Shown in pieces: positions 33,050 through 44,791 of a DNA stretch of 64,000 nucleotides. Position numbers and translations under genes: made by a program. This DNA comes from Entomortierella parvispora (taxonomy: Eukaryota > Mortierellomycota > Mortierellomycetes > Mortierellales > Mortierellaceae), in assembly GCA_963573315.1 (NCBI GenBank), contig OY752142.1, positions 1,116,001 to 1,180,000 of the forward strand, given 5' to 3'. The notes beneath the pieces are model-generated. The model was not told the origin of the DNA. It was given only the letters and a program-made list of their open reading frames with translations, and ran no database searches. Positions within the stretch are counted from its first letter, which is position 1. Each line of letters starts with the position of its first letter.

Positions 33050-36000
33050 ATGCTGGAAGGCGTGCTGCACATTCTCGGTGCATGGGGTGCCTTTGGCATC
33101 ACTGTCGCCGTACGTTTTCCTCCCTTTCCTTGACTTTTGCCTTGGCGTGTCTTGGTCTTGCTTGGCCTGTGCTTATTTTCACTCGTCCCATCCGCAGCGA
33201 CAACTTTGCTCACGGTGCTTGACTAACAGCCTTCCTCCTCGCCTGCGATCCATCCTTGTTTTCCCTTCCTTTCCGTAGATGCTTCTCGGGTTCTCAGTCT
33301 TCTTCACACTCTACTATTCAGACAGGAGGGATCGAGAGCCTTTCGCCATGATCGTCACGGTCTTCGCTCTCACCCTCTGCCTCTCCACCGTCGCCCTCTT
33401 TCCTGTCGACATCTTCCTGGTCTCGCGCACCTTGGACTCGGCCACAGGACTGCGTCACTCATGGGCCACCGACGACGCCATCGCAGAGATGCAGTCTGTT
33501 GTCAGGATCGTTTACTATGGTAAAGAGCTGTCCCTTTTAACATAGGCTCTTCGGGACAACGCCCTCTCATCTAAATCGTCACGGACCCAGGAGTCTCTCT
33601 CTCCTCCTCCTTCTCCGGCTCTTTTCGACCTTCTTCATCGTCATCATCCCCCACCAGCGCCCTTGTTTGAGCTTGGATCGAAAACAAAGCAAAACGAAAC
33701 ATGGGCAACAGCCTTTCCGAGTTTGGTGGTGGTTGAGCTGCTCATTTCTGTACATTCAAGGTTCCTGTTTTGCTAACCCCAGCACCACACTCTGCTTTGT
33801 TTTCCCCCCATTGTCCCACCAACCTCGGTCCTTCTAAACATCAACACCAACAACATCAACAAAACCTACGCAACAGTTGCTTACGGCTTGATCACAAGCT
33901 TTGTTTTCTTTTGGATTCCTCTGTCGTATTTTTACTTTGAGGAACTGGAAGAGGGGCAAAGTGTTCGTCAGCGGTTGTTGGCATCGTTCAAGTACACAAT
34001 TTTTTTCATCCTCATTGCCTGCACGTTGCTCATCACGGGTCTCTTTATGAAGCCCAACAAGCATGAGGATGTGGATCTGGACTGGCTGCGGAGAATGCTT
34101 GCCAATCTCGGTAAGTTGAAAAGAATTCCGTCACCTGTTACTGTCTTTTCTGTCTTTCTTATCCACTGTGGAAGGGTAGCCGTTGAATTCTCAACTGCCG
34201 CTATGTCTCTGCCCTTGCCTCATGTGCTCGTCATAACACGAAAGTGACGCGGTGTTAGACACCATTCGCACACATAGCCTAGTCTCTTGACTGTTGTCCT
34301 AATGCATTTTTTATTCCGCGGATTGCTATTAGATGGCACAGCTGCCCTTGCTTTTGTGGCCGGGGTGATGGCCTTGACAGGCATGGCCGTCCTCGTCTTT
34401 TACACGGTATGGTCATGATCAAATCAAAGCGAACGTGCAACGCAAGGTGGCTGGGGATTTGCTCCCCCGCCAAACAAGGTTTGACACGTTGCACGGACTC
34501 GCGAAGGCTGACTGACTTTCCTTGTTTTTCACTCACTTTGTGCAATAGGCGCCTGGATTGTCACTGCTGCCTATGCACTTGCTTGGAGGCCTCAAATCCT
34601 TGCCAGCCAAGGTCATTCAAACGCATGCAGAGTTGGCGGCGAACCGCGAGAGGCAGAATGCGATCCTCAACCGCTATCCGGACGGTGGCATCAATGGACG
34701 ACAGATCTCTGAACGTGATCGACATGCTATCAGGGAGCTCACCAGAGAAGAGCTTATTCTGGAGAACAGATCACGGGTGGTTCAACGAGTCCGCGATGGG
34801 TGGTTCAACCGTTGTCAGTGCATCATCCGTCCGTTTGAGGTATGGTATCCCTCTGACCCATGGATTTACTCTCGTGTCTACTATCCTCAAGCAGGAACTA
34901 AGGTCCTTCTTTCAAAATACGATTAGATTGTGCTCGGACTAGCGGGAACATCACTAACAGCGTTACTGATCACATCCATTGCTATTACAACGTAAGAGTT
35001 GAATGTGGGTATGTGGTTCTTGATGTATGCGAACAGCCAACTGATTGAAACCCATTCATTGTCATAGAATTGACAATTTGAAAGATGAAGTTTGTGGCGC
35101 TCCCTGTGGCTATATCCTCACGCATCCCAATTTGCCAAACCCTCTCAACCTCTTGTTTCTCAAGCTCTCTCCTGTAAATGATACTTTTCTCTGCCTCGAT
35201 GTCTTTGTTTTTTAGTTTTTGTTAACCGACTCCTTCTCTATCATATTTAGTTCTTTCCAGTGGATTATATTTTAATGATCATGATCATCCTCTACATGTT
35301 CTGGGCAACGACAAAAGGAATCATTTCAATCGGCATTCGTTTCCTTTGGGTGAACCTGTACCGGTTCCGAAAAGCAGCAACACCTCCACAGGGACTCCTG
35401 GCGGCCACAATGCTCTTGATGCTCAGCCTTGCAGGCCTATGCTACACTTTGACCATGTCTGTGGCTCCTGATTACTCTATGTTTGGCAGCCAGAAATATG
35501 TAAGGATCTATCCATATCCGAGTTATTACGAAAGGTTCACGGTTCTGCCTATAAATATCAACTAATAATCCTTTTTTTTTTGCATCTGATTCCGTCCACA
35601 AGTGCAATCATACAGTGACGACTCGCCGAGACTGCAGCGATTATCCGGCCTTGATTATTCCTTGTCATATCGGCGCACCTTCAGATTTGTGCACCCCAAC
35701 CGTGACTTCCAGCATCGCCCTTAAAGTCGTACTGGGCACGCCTGCACTTGGGATCGCCTTTTATTATATGCAATGGCTCTTTCTCCTTATCTTTGTGGGA
35801 GCCCTTGGCTTCAACCTCATCCAAGGGTGTCGAAAAGGATTCGGAATCGACCTTGTGCAGGATGATCCAGAGGAGGACGATGATATTGAGGCTCGAGGCT
35901 TGTTGAGTGCCATTGGTGGAATGAGTGCTGATGGCAGTCGGAGAAGAGCCGGAAGAAGGGGCCTTTTAATTCCAGGAGGGGGTGCCTCTTATGGATCAAT

Positions 36001-36130
36001 ACACACTCAACCGCCGTTTCATGGAAACGGAGCCGGTGGCTCCTCTTCTGCACTAGGCACTGGCCCAGGTGCCAACGCCACACAGGGGCTGAACTCGCCA
36101 AGGGGAGCGGGCGTCACAAGCCCTAACTGA
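33050..36130 (+). CDS. LMBR1-family protein, probable lysosomal/vacuolar cobalamin transporter LMBD1, 615 aa
   Basis: Nine exons: 33050-33109, 33279-33519, 33877-34110, 34333-34406, 34549-34839, 34927-34991, 35068-35173, 35251-35499 and 35603-36130, giving 616 codons. The protein is polytopic with about nine hydrophobic helices, from GVLHILGAWGAFGITV at the N-terminus to QWLFLLIFVGALGFNLI near residue 500. Family-specific pieces are TAPGLSLLPMHLLGG, the charged cytosolic loop ISERDRHAIRELTREELILE, FFPVDYILMIMIILYMFWAT and GIRFLWVNLYRFRKAATPPQ. Animal LMBRD1 exports cobalamin from lysosomes together with ABCD4; fungal members are named probable lysosomal cobalamin transporters by homology, without direct proof. 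The cytosolic tail is Gly/Ser-rich. Exon 4 is 74 bp and exon 6 is 65 bp, and both encode transmembrane segments. Confidence 0.87.
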
Positions 36131-36234
36131 TTTTCAAAATATATTGTACAGTTTTTACAGAAGGGATGTGCAAGTGATAAGCCAAAGTGCTGATGTGCAA
36201 GTGATAATCCAAAGTACTGTTGGAGAAGGTGAAC

Positions 36235-37507
36235 CTATTCATCTCGTTTATGAGTCACGAGCTTGCTCAAGAGGCATTTTTCCATCTTTAGCAAGCCCTC
36301 TTCAATCCGTGTCATGATTCGGTTCTCCAGGTTGGACAAGGATGTGTCGATATGGGACAAGATCCGTTCCTCCGCCTGATTCAGTTCTGCTTTTGTCACA
36401 AACGCTGTGTCTGGTGCAGTAGCTTTCGGAATTGCGGTCAAAATAGATGCAGATGCCCGTTCCTGATGCAACTTTGCTTGTGTCTCCATCGCGCCCATAT
36501 GATCCCTGGCCTTTTGAGACAAACTCTCGATCTGCACGTCACTCAGCATCCCTCGCACCTTCTCCATGTCGACAGAGGATGAAAACGCGGATACTAAGGC
36601 GGCCATGTCCAGCGCAGATGCGGATCCAGTGAGGACGTTTGGCGAAAGCTGTGGTGTGCCAAATGAGGGCATGGCGGGGGCAGGATTCCTTGGATCTAAT
36701 CCAGCCTTGATTTTCGCCACCGTCGCGTCGACAACAGGCTGATTCCCAGAGCAGGCAGATACTGAATATCGTGAGCTATGAACGACTCTTGCCTGGACAA
36801 TTAACCAGTGCAAATCCAGTGAATCCAGAAAGTTGGCGGGTTTTTTTGGGACAAAGAACTGACAAGATGTATTGAATAGCCAAGTTAAACAGTAGTCATT
36901 TGGATAACATTTTGAAAAGCCTTGCCTCTTTCTATCCTTCTTTACCTTGACAAAAAGCTCGCTGCAGTCTCTGGGTAGACTTTTTTGGTCGATTTTGATG
37001 GCAAACAAAGGGGGTCCTGCCAAAGTTGATCCCAGAACAATGCTGTCTTCTTCCAACGTTTCACCTCGGAATGTGCCTGCGTATTCTCCAGACGGGTATA
37101 GCTCAACAGTTCTGGCCGAGGACACGATCCAGATGGTGGAACAAAGGAGTGGGTCGCCAGAAAGAGACGTGATCAGGACAGTAGGGTTGTTTGGAGCGAG
37201 AGCCTGGATCCTTGAGAAATGAGGACTTGTCGAGTTTGATTCCTTTGTGCTAAGAATCAGGCGTGCAGGATTTCTGGCCAACCACTCTGGCTTGGGGGGT
37301 TCATTCTCCTAGAGGATCCAAAGTAAGAACATTTATGGCAAATGCGTTCCAGTCAGAGGACGAGGACAACAAGCATAACACGGGTCGTTCAAGTGGTAGA
37401 AGACAAACCTCAGACAGAACACAGGCATGCACAAGCGCAGGCTCCACCTCGGAAGAGAGTGCCACTGGAGGTGAAGGAAGACAGTTGGAGTCAAAGTGGA
37501 CAGACAT
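36235..37507 (-). CDS. PAAT-like (C10orf88-like) protein, 361 aa
   Basis: Exons 37507-37409, 37308-36946 and 36858-36235 give 362 codons. Both introns fit GT-AG, although the first donor is GTTTGT, and the 87-bp second intron is also open, so retention would add 29 residues. The N-terminal domain has beta-strand-like segments such as TVLITSLSGDPLLCSTIWIV and SSARTVELYPSGEYAGTFRG. These resemble the start of the ATPase PAAT/C10orf88 family, which in animals associates with mitochondrial ABC transporters. The C-terminal 150 residues are helical and Gln/Glu-rich, with heptad-like spacing near KAELNQAEERILSHIDTSL. The PAAT link is from pattern memory only and is moderate. The gene is divergent from the SLY41-like transporter. 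Confidence 0.6.
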
Positions 37508-38166
37508 GGCGTTGCTCCATGTACTGTTTGGGGATGCGAAGGGGGGATGGAAGCATGAGACGACTCGAAAGAGAGTCGAGTCTGAAAGACAAGACTATCT
37601 TGTCCACAATAGTCTGGAAAATACACGTGATTGCGGATTAGTCTGGCTTTTATTATTATAATTAATTAATTAAATTAATAAATCCACCGAGGAATCACCG
37701 AAGAGCACAAAAACAACTCGAACAACAAGAGCCTCGCCCAATGATCCAACGAGAGGACAGGAACAGCGGACAGACAAACAGCAGGGGCACACACACGGGT
37801 CCCACACACACTAATCTCTGCACTCTCTGCATGTGAGCCCCTGTTGGATCCAGTCCCACCAGTAATTTCATTTCTTCTTCTGTTCCTGTCCTGTTCTCAC
37901 TTCTCAGCTCTCTTCCTCCCTTTGCGCATCCTTCGGCCTTCGCTCGTCTTTTCCCTTTCTTTCCTTTCTTCCTCTTCTCTTCTTCTTTTCGTTTTCATGT
38001 CCTGCCCTCTTGTCCTTTCATTCTTTCTCTCACATCACTTGTAGCCCTTCCATCCTCTCCTTCCCGCCTGACTTTCTCTCTCTCGTTCTGTTCGTCAATT
38101 CATGCCCAATTGAACTCTAGTTCCTTCACTCCTCTCCCTTCATTCCATTCCATCCGGCTCTGAACA
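37508..38166. promoter_or_regulatory. Divergent promoter between the PAAT-like and SLY41-like genes
   Basis: 659 bp between start codons. An AT-rich ATTAATTAATTAAATTAAT stretch sits near 37660-37680, and the top strand becomes C/T-rich from about 37860 to 38150, ahead of the transporter ATG. No gene is supported. Confidence 0.45.
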
Positions 38167-40614
38167 ATGGCAACGATGGCTACCGCCTCAACCGTCGCTG
38201 CCGGCTCTCCCTTCGGCAGCCAACAGCCGCTCGGATACCCAACTTCGTCTGGATCCTCTGCACCGCCCCAGTCTACCGCTGCTGGCCCTGCCCCAAGCCA
38301 ACCCAGGTCCCAGGTCCAGTCACAGTCTCATCAGGCGATCCACAGGCGACCGGATCCATTTAGCCAGATGCCCACTGCTGATGCCCTCTTCGAGGCCCTT
38401 GCCAACCAGAACAGCCAGGACAACAGCATAGATAACCCACTCTCGGTTCATGTCCAGCAACTCCCCACTCCCAGAACCTCGTTCTCCTCTGGTGCAAACT
38501 CGCCTCCAGAGAATCTCTCGCCTAGCATTCATCATCTCTCGAATCATCATACTACTCATCCTTACCTCACCCCTGCCTCCCTTTCCGCCTCCTCTTCTTA
38601 TGCCCCTTCCACTGCTACGACTCCCCAGCCCACTTTTCAAAGCACAATTGCTTCAACAACCACAAATGCCTCCTCTGTCCTTGGTCAAGGGGCAGCCTCC
38701 TTGCCCTCACCTGCAAGGTCACCGCTATCAACCGGTCATATCTATCAGCCTCAGTCATATCCGTCGCTGAGAGCTACTTCTCCAGCCACGATGAACGGAA
38801 ACCCCTACCCGACCCTTGGTCCTGCACTATATGGTCCTACAGCAACCAGCGACCATATCGTGCCAGTCCATGGATCTACCGGGGTGTACAACACAAGTGG
38901 TACTTTGGGTGGCCGCCAACAGTCCGCTTACAGCGAAACGTACCAACTGCAGCAGGATCAACAGGAACTGTATTATGATGACGAAAAGGAACAGCAAAAG
39001 AGAAACGCCCGAGATGCCCTCAGCGGCGTTGCCACCTATCTTCCTCCAGTCCTGAACCAGGGGCTAAGCAAAGTCATACAATCAGCCCAAGCAGCTGTTC
39101 AAGCCTCAAATAGCAAGATGTCATTACCATCCAGCAGAACCCAAATGGACGGCGGTATACGTTCGTCATCAATACCTTCGATCGAGTCGAAATCGCTATC
39201 AGGAATGATCAGGAAGCTGTACAAAGCCTCAAAATTGCCCTTGCTTTGTCTGCTGTGGTACCTGTCTTCTGCTGTCACCAACAACATTGGAAAGCAGATC
39301 ATGAATCAGTTCCGATACCCAATCACGTTGACGTTTGTCCAGTTTTTGTTCGTGTCCCTGTTCTGCTTCCTTGGCGGGTCTGTTTTCCGCTTGACGACTA
39401 TCCGAAGACCCACTTGGGGCATTGTGTCCATGACAGCGCCCTTGGTCGGATTCCAGGTCGTGGGCCATGTCTTTTCTAGCTTTGCGATCAGTCGCGTCCC
39501 CTTGAGTGTCGTTCACACCATCAAGGTAAAGCATGGACGAGTGTTATTGGTTAATCATTGTGGTACAGACATCGGCGGCCCTTTGTTTGGATGCATGTTC
39601 AGGAGTTTTGGATAGGAGACAACGATGATGCAAAAAAGGGACAATGGTGGCTCCGTTTGTTTGCAACGCCCTGATCGAATCATTCTCGGGGATGCATTCT
39701 GCCGAGCTTCAGATTGGATCAGACAATTCCACAGATAATCCTCAGTGAAAAGAAGCAACACTCACCGATGAACACGTTTTTTATAGGCACTTTCACCTCT
39801 CTTTACAGTCGTTTTTTACCGCATCATCCTCGGGACTACCTATAGTCGTGCGGTTTATGTATCTCTTGTGCCTCTGACAGCTGGAGTTATGTTGGCTTGT
39901 AGACTGTCCCTCGAATTCAACAATCTGGTGGGCTTGTGCTGTGCTCTGGCATCCATGCTGGTCTTTGTAACGCAAAATGTGTTTACAAAGAAGATCTTGT
40001 TCAGCACCAAGGCCAAGAGCAACTCTCTTGGCAATAAGGACGATACAGGAGCCTCGTCCGAAGATATTGGATCAAGCAATGCCCAAAAGTTGGACAAGCT
40101 CAACATCCTGTTCTACTCTTCAACCATGGCGGCAATCTGCATGGTACCGATCTGGCTGTATGCAGAGGGCATGGGCTTGATGTTCTCTGATGGAGCAGGT
40201 GTTACTCATCATGCAACAGGACATGGCGTGGCCAGCGGTGGAGGTTTTGGATCAGTGGCCTGGCTTCTATTCTTGAACGGCATTTCGCACTTTTTCCAAA
40301 ACATCTTTGCGTTTTCTGTGCTGGCTCTGACCTCTCCAGTAACCTACTCCATTGCGTCGTTGATCAAGCGGATTGTCGTGATTGTGGCGTCGATCATGTA
40401 CTTTCACCAGACTCTTGGCACCACTCAATGGACGGGTGTCTGCTTGACTTTCTGGGGATTATGGCTTTACAATAATGCCAAGAATGCGGCCAAGGTGGAC
40501 CCAGCGGGGGGCATCCTGACCAGCACTAAGGTCGGAAGGAGGATGAGCAGGAACTTTGGTAAAGGATTCGGTGGATTTGGCCAAGCTGATCGCAAAGGCG
40601 GGTTCCTGGCGTAG
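38167..40614 (+). CDS. SLY41: Triose-phosphate-transporter family protein, SLY41-like, 728 aa
   Basis: Two exons, 38167-39525 and 39787-40614, encode 728 residues. The first 350 are Ser/Pro/Gln/Thr-rich and probably cytosolic and disordered. The rest is a drug/metabolite-transporter fold with about ten helices, beginning LPLLCLLWYLSSAVTNNIGK, then FRYPITLTFVQFLFVSLFCF and SRVPLSVVHTIKALSPLFTV. It ends with SPVTYSIASLIKRIVVIVAS and TQWTGVCLTFWGLWLYNNAK. These are hallmarks of the TPT/SLY41 branch. Yeast SLY41 acts at the ER/Golgi, where it suppresses loss of Ypt1 and is linked to ER phosphoenolpyruvate transport. The substrate here cannot be read from sequence. The intron splits the HTIK/ALSP junction exactly between two helices. 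Confidence 0.86.
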
Positions 40615-41018
40615 AAGCTTACATACCCTACATACATACACAGTAAAAAAGACAGGCCATGGGCGTGTCCTTCATTTGCATGATCATTGGCCTGGAGGCC
40701 AAGATAACGGAGCAAGCATTGCCATGTGGGACATGTAGAACAACGAACGGTCGCGCCTGAACCAGGTGCCTTCGGGTTTTGCTGGTTGAAAAAAAAGGGT
40801 TTGCCTTGAAAAATACGTATATACAAATCTGCTCTTGTGCAACCTGCAACACGGCTTTCTTCCACAACCTTGTTACATATCCCCAATGCACTTTTGCCGG
40901 GCTCACGTTTGGGATCAAAAAAAAAAACATTTGAATAGATAGCAGGCGTTTTGGCGAGCAAGAAAATTCATCTTCTACACACACTCCAAGTCTGCACCTC
41001 CCGGTACTACAAGTCCCA
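40615..41018. other. 3' region of the transporter gene and left flank of the Crypton remnant
   Basis: No coding region is supported. A TACATACATAC repeat lies at about 40621-40640. The left edge of the mobile element must lie between the transporter stop and 41019; I cannot fix it because Cryptons lack terminal inverted repeats. Confidence 0.35.
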
Positions 41019-42514
41019 ATGCCGAGATCCAAGAAGAGTCTGGACCCTCAGGAAGCTCAAGTCGTCTCCGACCCACTGATAGACATCCAAGAAGCCCGAG
41101 AGGACTCTCCAAAGGTCAAAAACTTGTTCTTCCATGCAAGCAGGACAACAACGAACTACAGCGGCCCCATTAAACGAGGCAAGGCGTTCCTGGTGAATAA
41201 GAGGGCTATGAATGAGATTCCAGAGGAATTCGAAGGAGCGGTTGATACCATCTAAAAAGTACACCCCAGAAGCACTCTTGTTCTTTGTTGTTTATCAGTG
41301 CGAGACAATGGGGTACAAGTACAGCACCGCCGAAGGCATCCGAAGCAGCTTTAAGGTTCCTTTTGAGAATGAGATGAAGTGCCAAGGGGATTTCTGGCAT
41401 CGTGATGAATCCGGTGGCTGGTTAGGGAACCCGCTTTTGAACCCGAGTTTGTCAAGTACATGAAATCTCTTAAAAATCGAGACGGAAGGGCGGGCACGAC
41501 AAGGCAGAGTGTTGCCATGCCGTAAAAGGACATGAGTAAGCTAATGGAGCACCTTCAAGACCCAGAAGCTGCTAAGCGTAATGGTAGCAGTGTATGCTTG
41601 ATGTTCCAGGCTTTTGCATCCACCGGGTTTACCCTTTGGACGAGGTAACATAGTGAGATCGGACCACAGAACGCTCAGAACGCGTGACAACACGCGTCTG
41701 TAATTGATTGAATGGCGTGTCATTGCTGACCAATTCACTTGTACGGTGTAGAAATGAGGAGTTGCTGCGTCTTAGAGGCAAGGATATTGATAGAGGTCTC
41801 GTATCCGATGCAGGAAGGCCATACCACTCTATTACGTTGTCGTTTCGCAAAACAAACCAAGCTGACGCATCAAATGTATTATTTTGTCATTGCAGCAACT
41901 CTCTCGTATGTGAAATGATGCTGACACGATGTTCCTATTTTTTTAGCCAATAGATACGATATCTACCCCACACTAGAGGAACCGGACAGCTGCTGCTACA
42001 CCAAACTAAGTACCTGGTTTAAATGGCTTGAGGAGAACAGCCGGCCATTGCAGCCCGACGATTACATCTTCCCAGGACTGGATTCAAAGGCCCGCGTCAA
42101 GCTGTTGGAGCCGATGAGTAAACCCACCATTCAAGCCTATCTGGACAAGTTTACAGCCTAGGGCGATGTTCTAGGTAAACGCAATGGCAAGTTCACGACC
42201 CATTGCTTTCGCAGAAGAGGAGCACAGCACCGCTTTATGTTTGCTAAAGAGAGGTGGTCCCTGAAGGCGGTCGAATGGTGGGGTGGATGGGCGGAAGGCG
42301 AGCAAGTCGGCACGATTATGAAATACCTTCTGGATGAGAATGCGCGATATGAGTACGGGTATCATGATATGATGAATCCAGACAGAGATGATAGTAGACA
42401 TTCGGTCTTCATGGGCGGAGCTGAATCAGGACCACAGGCACCATTATCACAGCGAGTGCTGAGCTTGGAGTTGCGCTCATTGAAGGACTGGAAATTAGTC
42501 AGGAAATCGAAATA
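41019..42514 (+). pseudogene. Tyrosine recombinase of the Crypton, multiply disrupted
   Basis: The remnant starts at an intact ATG (41019, MPRSKKSLDPQEAQ). It runs 78 codons, then shifts frame near 41250 into TPEALLFFVVYQCETMGYKY. It shifts again near 41435 into FEPEFVKYMKSLKN, meets a TAA at 41523, and continues to FQAFASTGFTLWTR. Introns fit at 41645-41751 and 41876-41946, although the second junction is out of phase by one base. A TAG at 42159 interrupts the segment before the catalytic HCFRRR motif. The active-site residues are still present, so decay looks recent. At least five independent lesions mean no functional recombinase can be made from this copy. Confidence 0.78.
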
Positions 42515-42522
42515 ACGCGGCT

Positions 42523-43167
42523 ATGACGGAGAAGATGAGTACCATGGTCAACAATCTTGGCGGTATCCTTGCTGAACAACACGGCAGGACTATCGCCAAC
42601 TTCTTCAGTCAAGGATTTGTGGCTCCTGCTCTTCCTCAAGTCCAGCCTATTGCCCAGCCTATACTCCCTGAACCGATGAGCCGTCCGGATGCTACAGAGT
42701 CTTCAAATAATTCTGAGAGAGTGCGAGTACCTCGAATCCCAAGTGTGAGGACGTGGGAGGATTGTATCCGTCAGTTCAAGGATGGAGATCCAGCCAGAGA
42801 CCTCCCCATGGCGCTAATGGACTGGACCAAAGCTATGAGGCAAGCAGATCCTTCGCGGTACTCCCAGCGAAAGCTCATTGCCGATGAGTTTTTTCGCCTA
42901 AACCAGAGCAAGGAAAACATGGAGCATGTCCATGGGGAAGAGCTGAAAACGGTAAAGCGTCTTCTTACTTCCATCCGCCGAGTTCACAGGGAAAAGAAAG
43001 CATTGAGAGGTATGCAAGTTGATCAAGATATAGGAGTTCACGAAGATGACGAGGACGAAGAAGAAGAAGAAGAGGAGGAGGAGGAAGATGAAGAAGAGGA
43101 GGATGAAGAAGAGGAGGATGAAGAAGAGGAGGAGTTGGTTCCTGCACGGAAAAGACGAAGAAACTAG
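42523..43167 (+). CDS. GCR1_C-domain module of the Crypton, intact 214-codon frame
   Basis: This is the downstream part of the element. It is separated from the recombinase by a frameshift but keeps its own ATG and an undisturbed frame. Residues 1-60 are a Gln/Pro-containing linker. About 62-150 match the GCR1_C DNA-binding domain: RVPRIPSVRTWEDCIRQFKD, then PMALMDWTKAMRQADPSRYS, then RKLIADEFFRL. The tail is an acidic run of about 35 Glu/Asp residues followed by the basic KRRRN. In a complete Crypton this domain is the C-terminus of the recombinase protein. Here it could be the last unbroken part of a dead element, or a separately expressed DNA-binding protein. Nothing in the sequence shows expression. 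Confidence 0.55.
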   Translation: MTEKMSTMVNNLGGILAEQHGRTIANFFSQGFVAPALPQVQPIAQPILPEPMSRPDATESSNNSERVRVPRIPSVRTWEDCIRQFKDGDPARDLPMALMDWTKAMRQADPSRYSQRKLIADEFFRLNQSKENMEHVHGEELKTVKRLLTSIRRVHREKKALRGMQVDQDIGVHEDDEDEEEEEEEEEEDEEEEDEEEEDEEEEELVPARKRRRN

Positions 43168-43830
43168 TGGATTATCTTTCGTCCTTGGATTCGTAGCATG
43201 TTTATGTACTGTTTCTTAGAAGGGAACTGCCAAATAGGGCCGCTACAGTCGTTGTTATTCATGGCATCTGCGATGTGAACTTGCCCCACTGATCTCTCTT
43301 TTTCTTTTTGGCTTGAAATTTTTCTCTCATTTCTGTATTCACGCGCGCCTTCTCGTGGCGGCTATTCTACAAACCTGTCTTGCTAATACACACCATAATT
43401 CATAGGGTGGAATGGTTCCATGTTTCCCTTTACTGAAGAGGCAAAAAATGGTGTCCGATGCGCGAGAAAAAAAAATTGAAAAAAAGTTGAGTTTTTTTGA
43501 TGACAAATATCTCGACCATTACAAGATGCAGATGTGTAAACTCCTTCCAACAGTAGAATTTGATGGCGTCTACAGGATATTCGAATTAACTCTTGCATAT
43601 ATCTGACCTCTCTTGAAATGGAAGGGAAGAGAGAAAAAAGCGCACATCAGGATATGTACCACAAAAACACGTGACCTTGGCTCGACCTGTACTGTACAAC
43701 TCTGAACACAGTGTTCGGGATCAATCTCGAAGACATTCACTCACCTCATCCGCCAAGGCATTGCAGGAGGAATCACAGGACCAGACACGACCAGACACGA
43801 CTCGAGAAAAAGCATATTGCAGATTGTATC
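43168..43830. other. Right flank of the Crypton and leader of the next gene
   Basis: No gene is supported. The first half may include the element's right end. A short tandem duplication (ACCAGACACGACCAGACACG) sits at about 43781-43800, just ahead of the start codon at 43831. Confidence 0.35.
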
Positions 43831-44791
43831 ATGTCCGTTCATACACGCCACTTTGCCCGTATGGTTGTACACCATCATCTTGCAACCACAGCATTCCAAC
43901 GACTGGTCCTCCCTTCGGCGTTCCTCTCCACAAGGAAATACTTATCCACCAAAAAACCAGACTTGACAGAGCCAGAAATTACATTTAAAGATCCTTCACG
44001 GTTCAAGTCGCCTCTTTCAACGCCGGAATTGGTTGTTCCACCTTCTCTAGAGTCGCTTTTCCCTCCAGATCATACGCGCACGAACGCCGCCTCTTCTAGG
44101 ACAGAGACCACCTCTGAATTTCCTTCCTCCTCAGATTACTCATCATCATCAACGCCTCCACCTCCACCACCGGATTCATCAGACTCATCATCATCATCTC
44201 ATGGAGGAGAAGAGGGCGCATCAGGAACAGGACCCGATGGTGGTCAAGGGTCGCCGAAACGGAAGTCACGCTTTTGGTTCTATCTGTACCAAGTCATATT
44301 CTGGTCCGCGATCGGATCCTTGCCGGTTCACCTTTTGTTGACCAAGGGTGAGACTAAAGACACCAAGATTAAGCAGGAATGGAAGATTGCGGTGCTTCAA
44401 GATATGAGAGATAAATTAAAGAGAGGCGAGTCTATCGAGGAGGAAGAGGCTATGTTGACCATTGGACTCGACAGGAGCAAACGAGAGGTGGAGCAGGTGG
44501 ACGAGAAGTATTTTGAAGAATGTAAGAGTTTGTGCTTCCTCTGGTCCGCCTCCGAATACCGCGTATGTGTTGTCAAGTTGTCTTGTCATGGACTGACAGA
44601 TTCTTCATCCTTCTCTCTGAATAGTGCTCCGCACGGCAGAAAAGATGGACTTTGTGTTTACGGGCGACAAGGACAAGGATAGCAAGATCTCGCCAGCAGC
44701 GTCCGCGACCCCAGCTGCTTCAGAACCGACACCAGAGCCTGTTGTGCCACGGAAGCCCGCCCCGCCCAAGACGGAGAGGAGCTACCTGTGA
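43831..44791 (+). CDS. Probable mitochondrial one-helix membrane protein of unknown function, 285 aa
   Basis: Exon 1 is 43831-44521 and exon 2 is 44625-44791. The first 45 residues have many His/Arg/Lys, no acidic residues until after STRKYLSTKKPD, and an alternating hydrophobic pattern, which suggests a mitochondrial presequence. Residues 90-145 are Ser/Pro/Gly-rich. A single hydrophobic helix (FWFYLYQVIFWSAIGSLPVH, about residues 150-170) is followed by a charged coiled-coil-like segment (KQEWKIAVLQDMRDKLKRGE). The tail is Ala/Pro-rich. The architecture resembles small fungal inner-membrane proteins known only as domains of unknown function. I do not recognise a specific family. Confidence 0.65.

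Larger units (their letters stand above)
41019..43167 (+). mobile_element. Decayed Crypton-type DNA transposon
   Basis: The region encodes, in order, a degenerate tyrosine recombinase and a GCR1_C-type DNA-binding domain, the defining layout of fungal Cryptons. Recombinase landmarks survive in the pieces: the box I arginine in TRNEELLRLRGKDI (its codon split by the intron 41645-41751), the box II HCFRRRGAQHRFMFA with His-x-x-Arg, the WWGGW motif, and the candidate nucleophile Tyr in GTIMKYLL at 42324-42326. The coding sequence is broken by frameshifts near 41250, near 41435 and near 42500, and by stops at 41523 and 42159. Coordinates mark the coding remnant only; element ends were not found. 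Confidence 0.8.
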
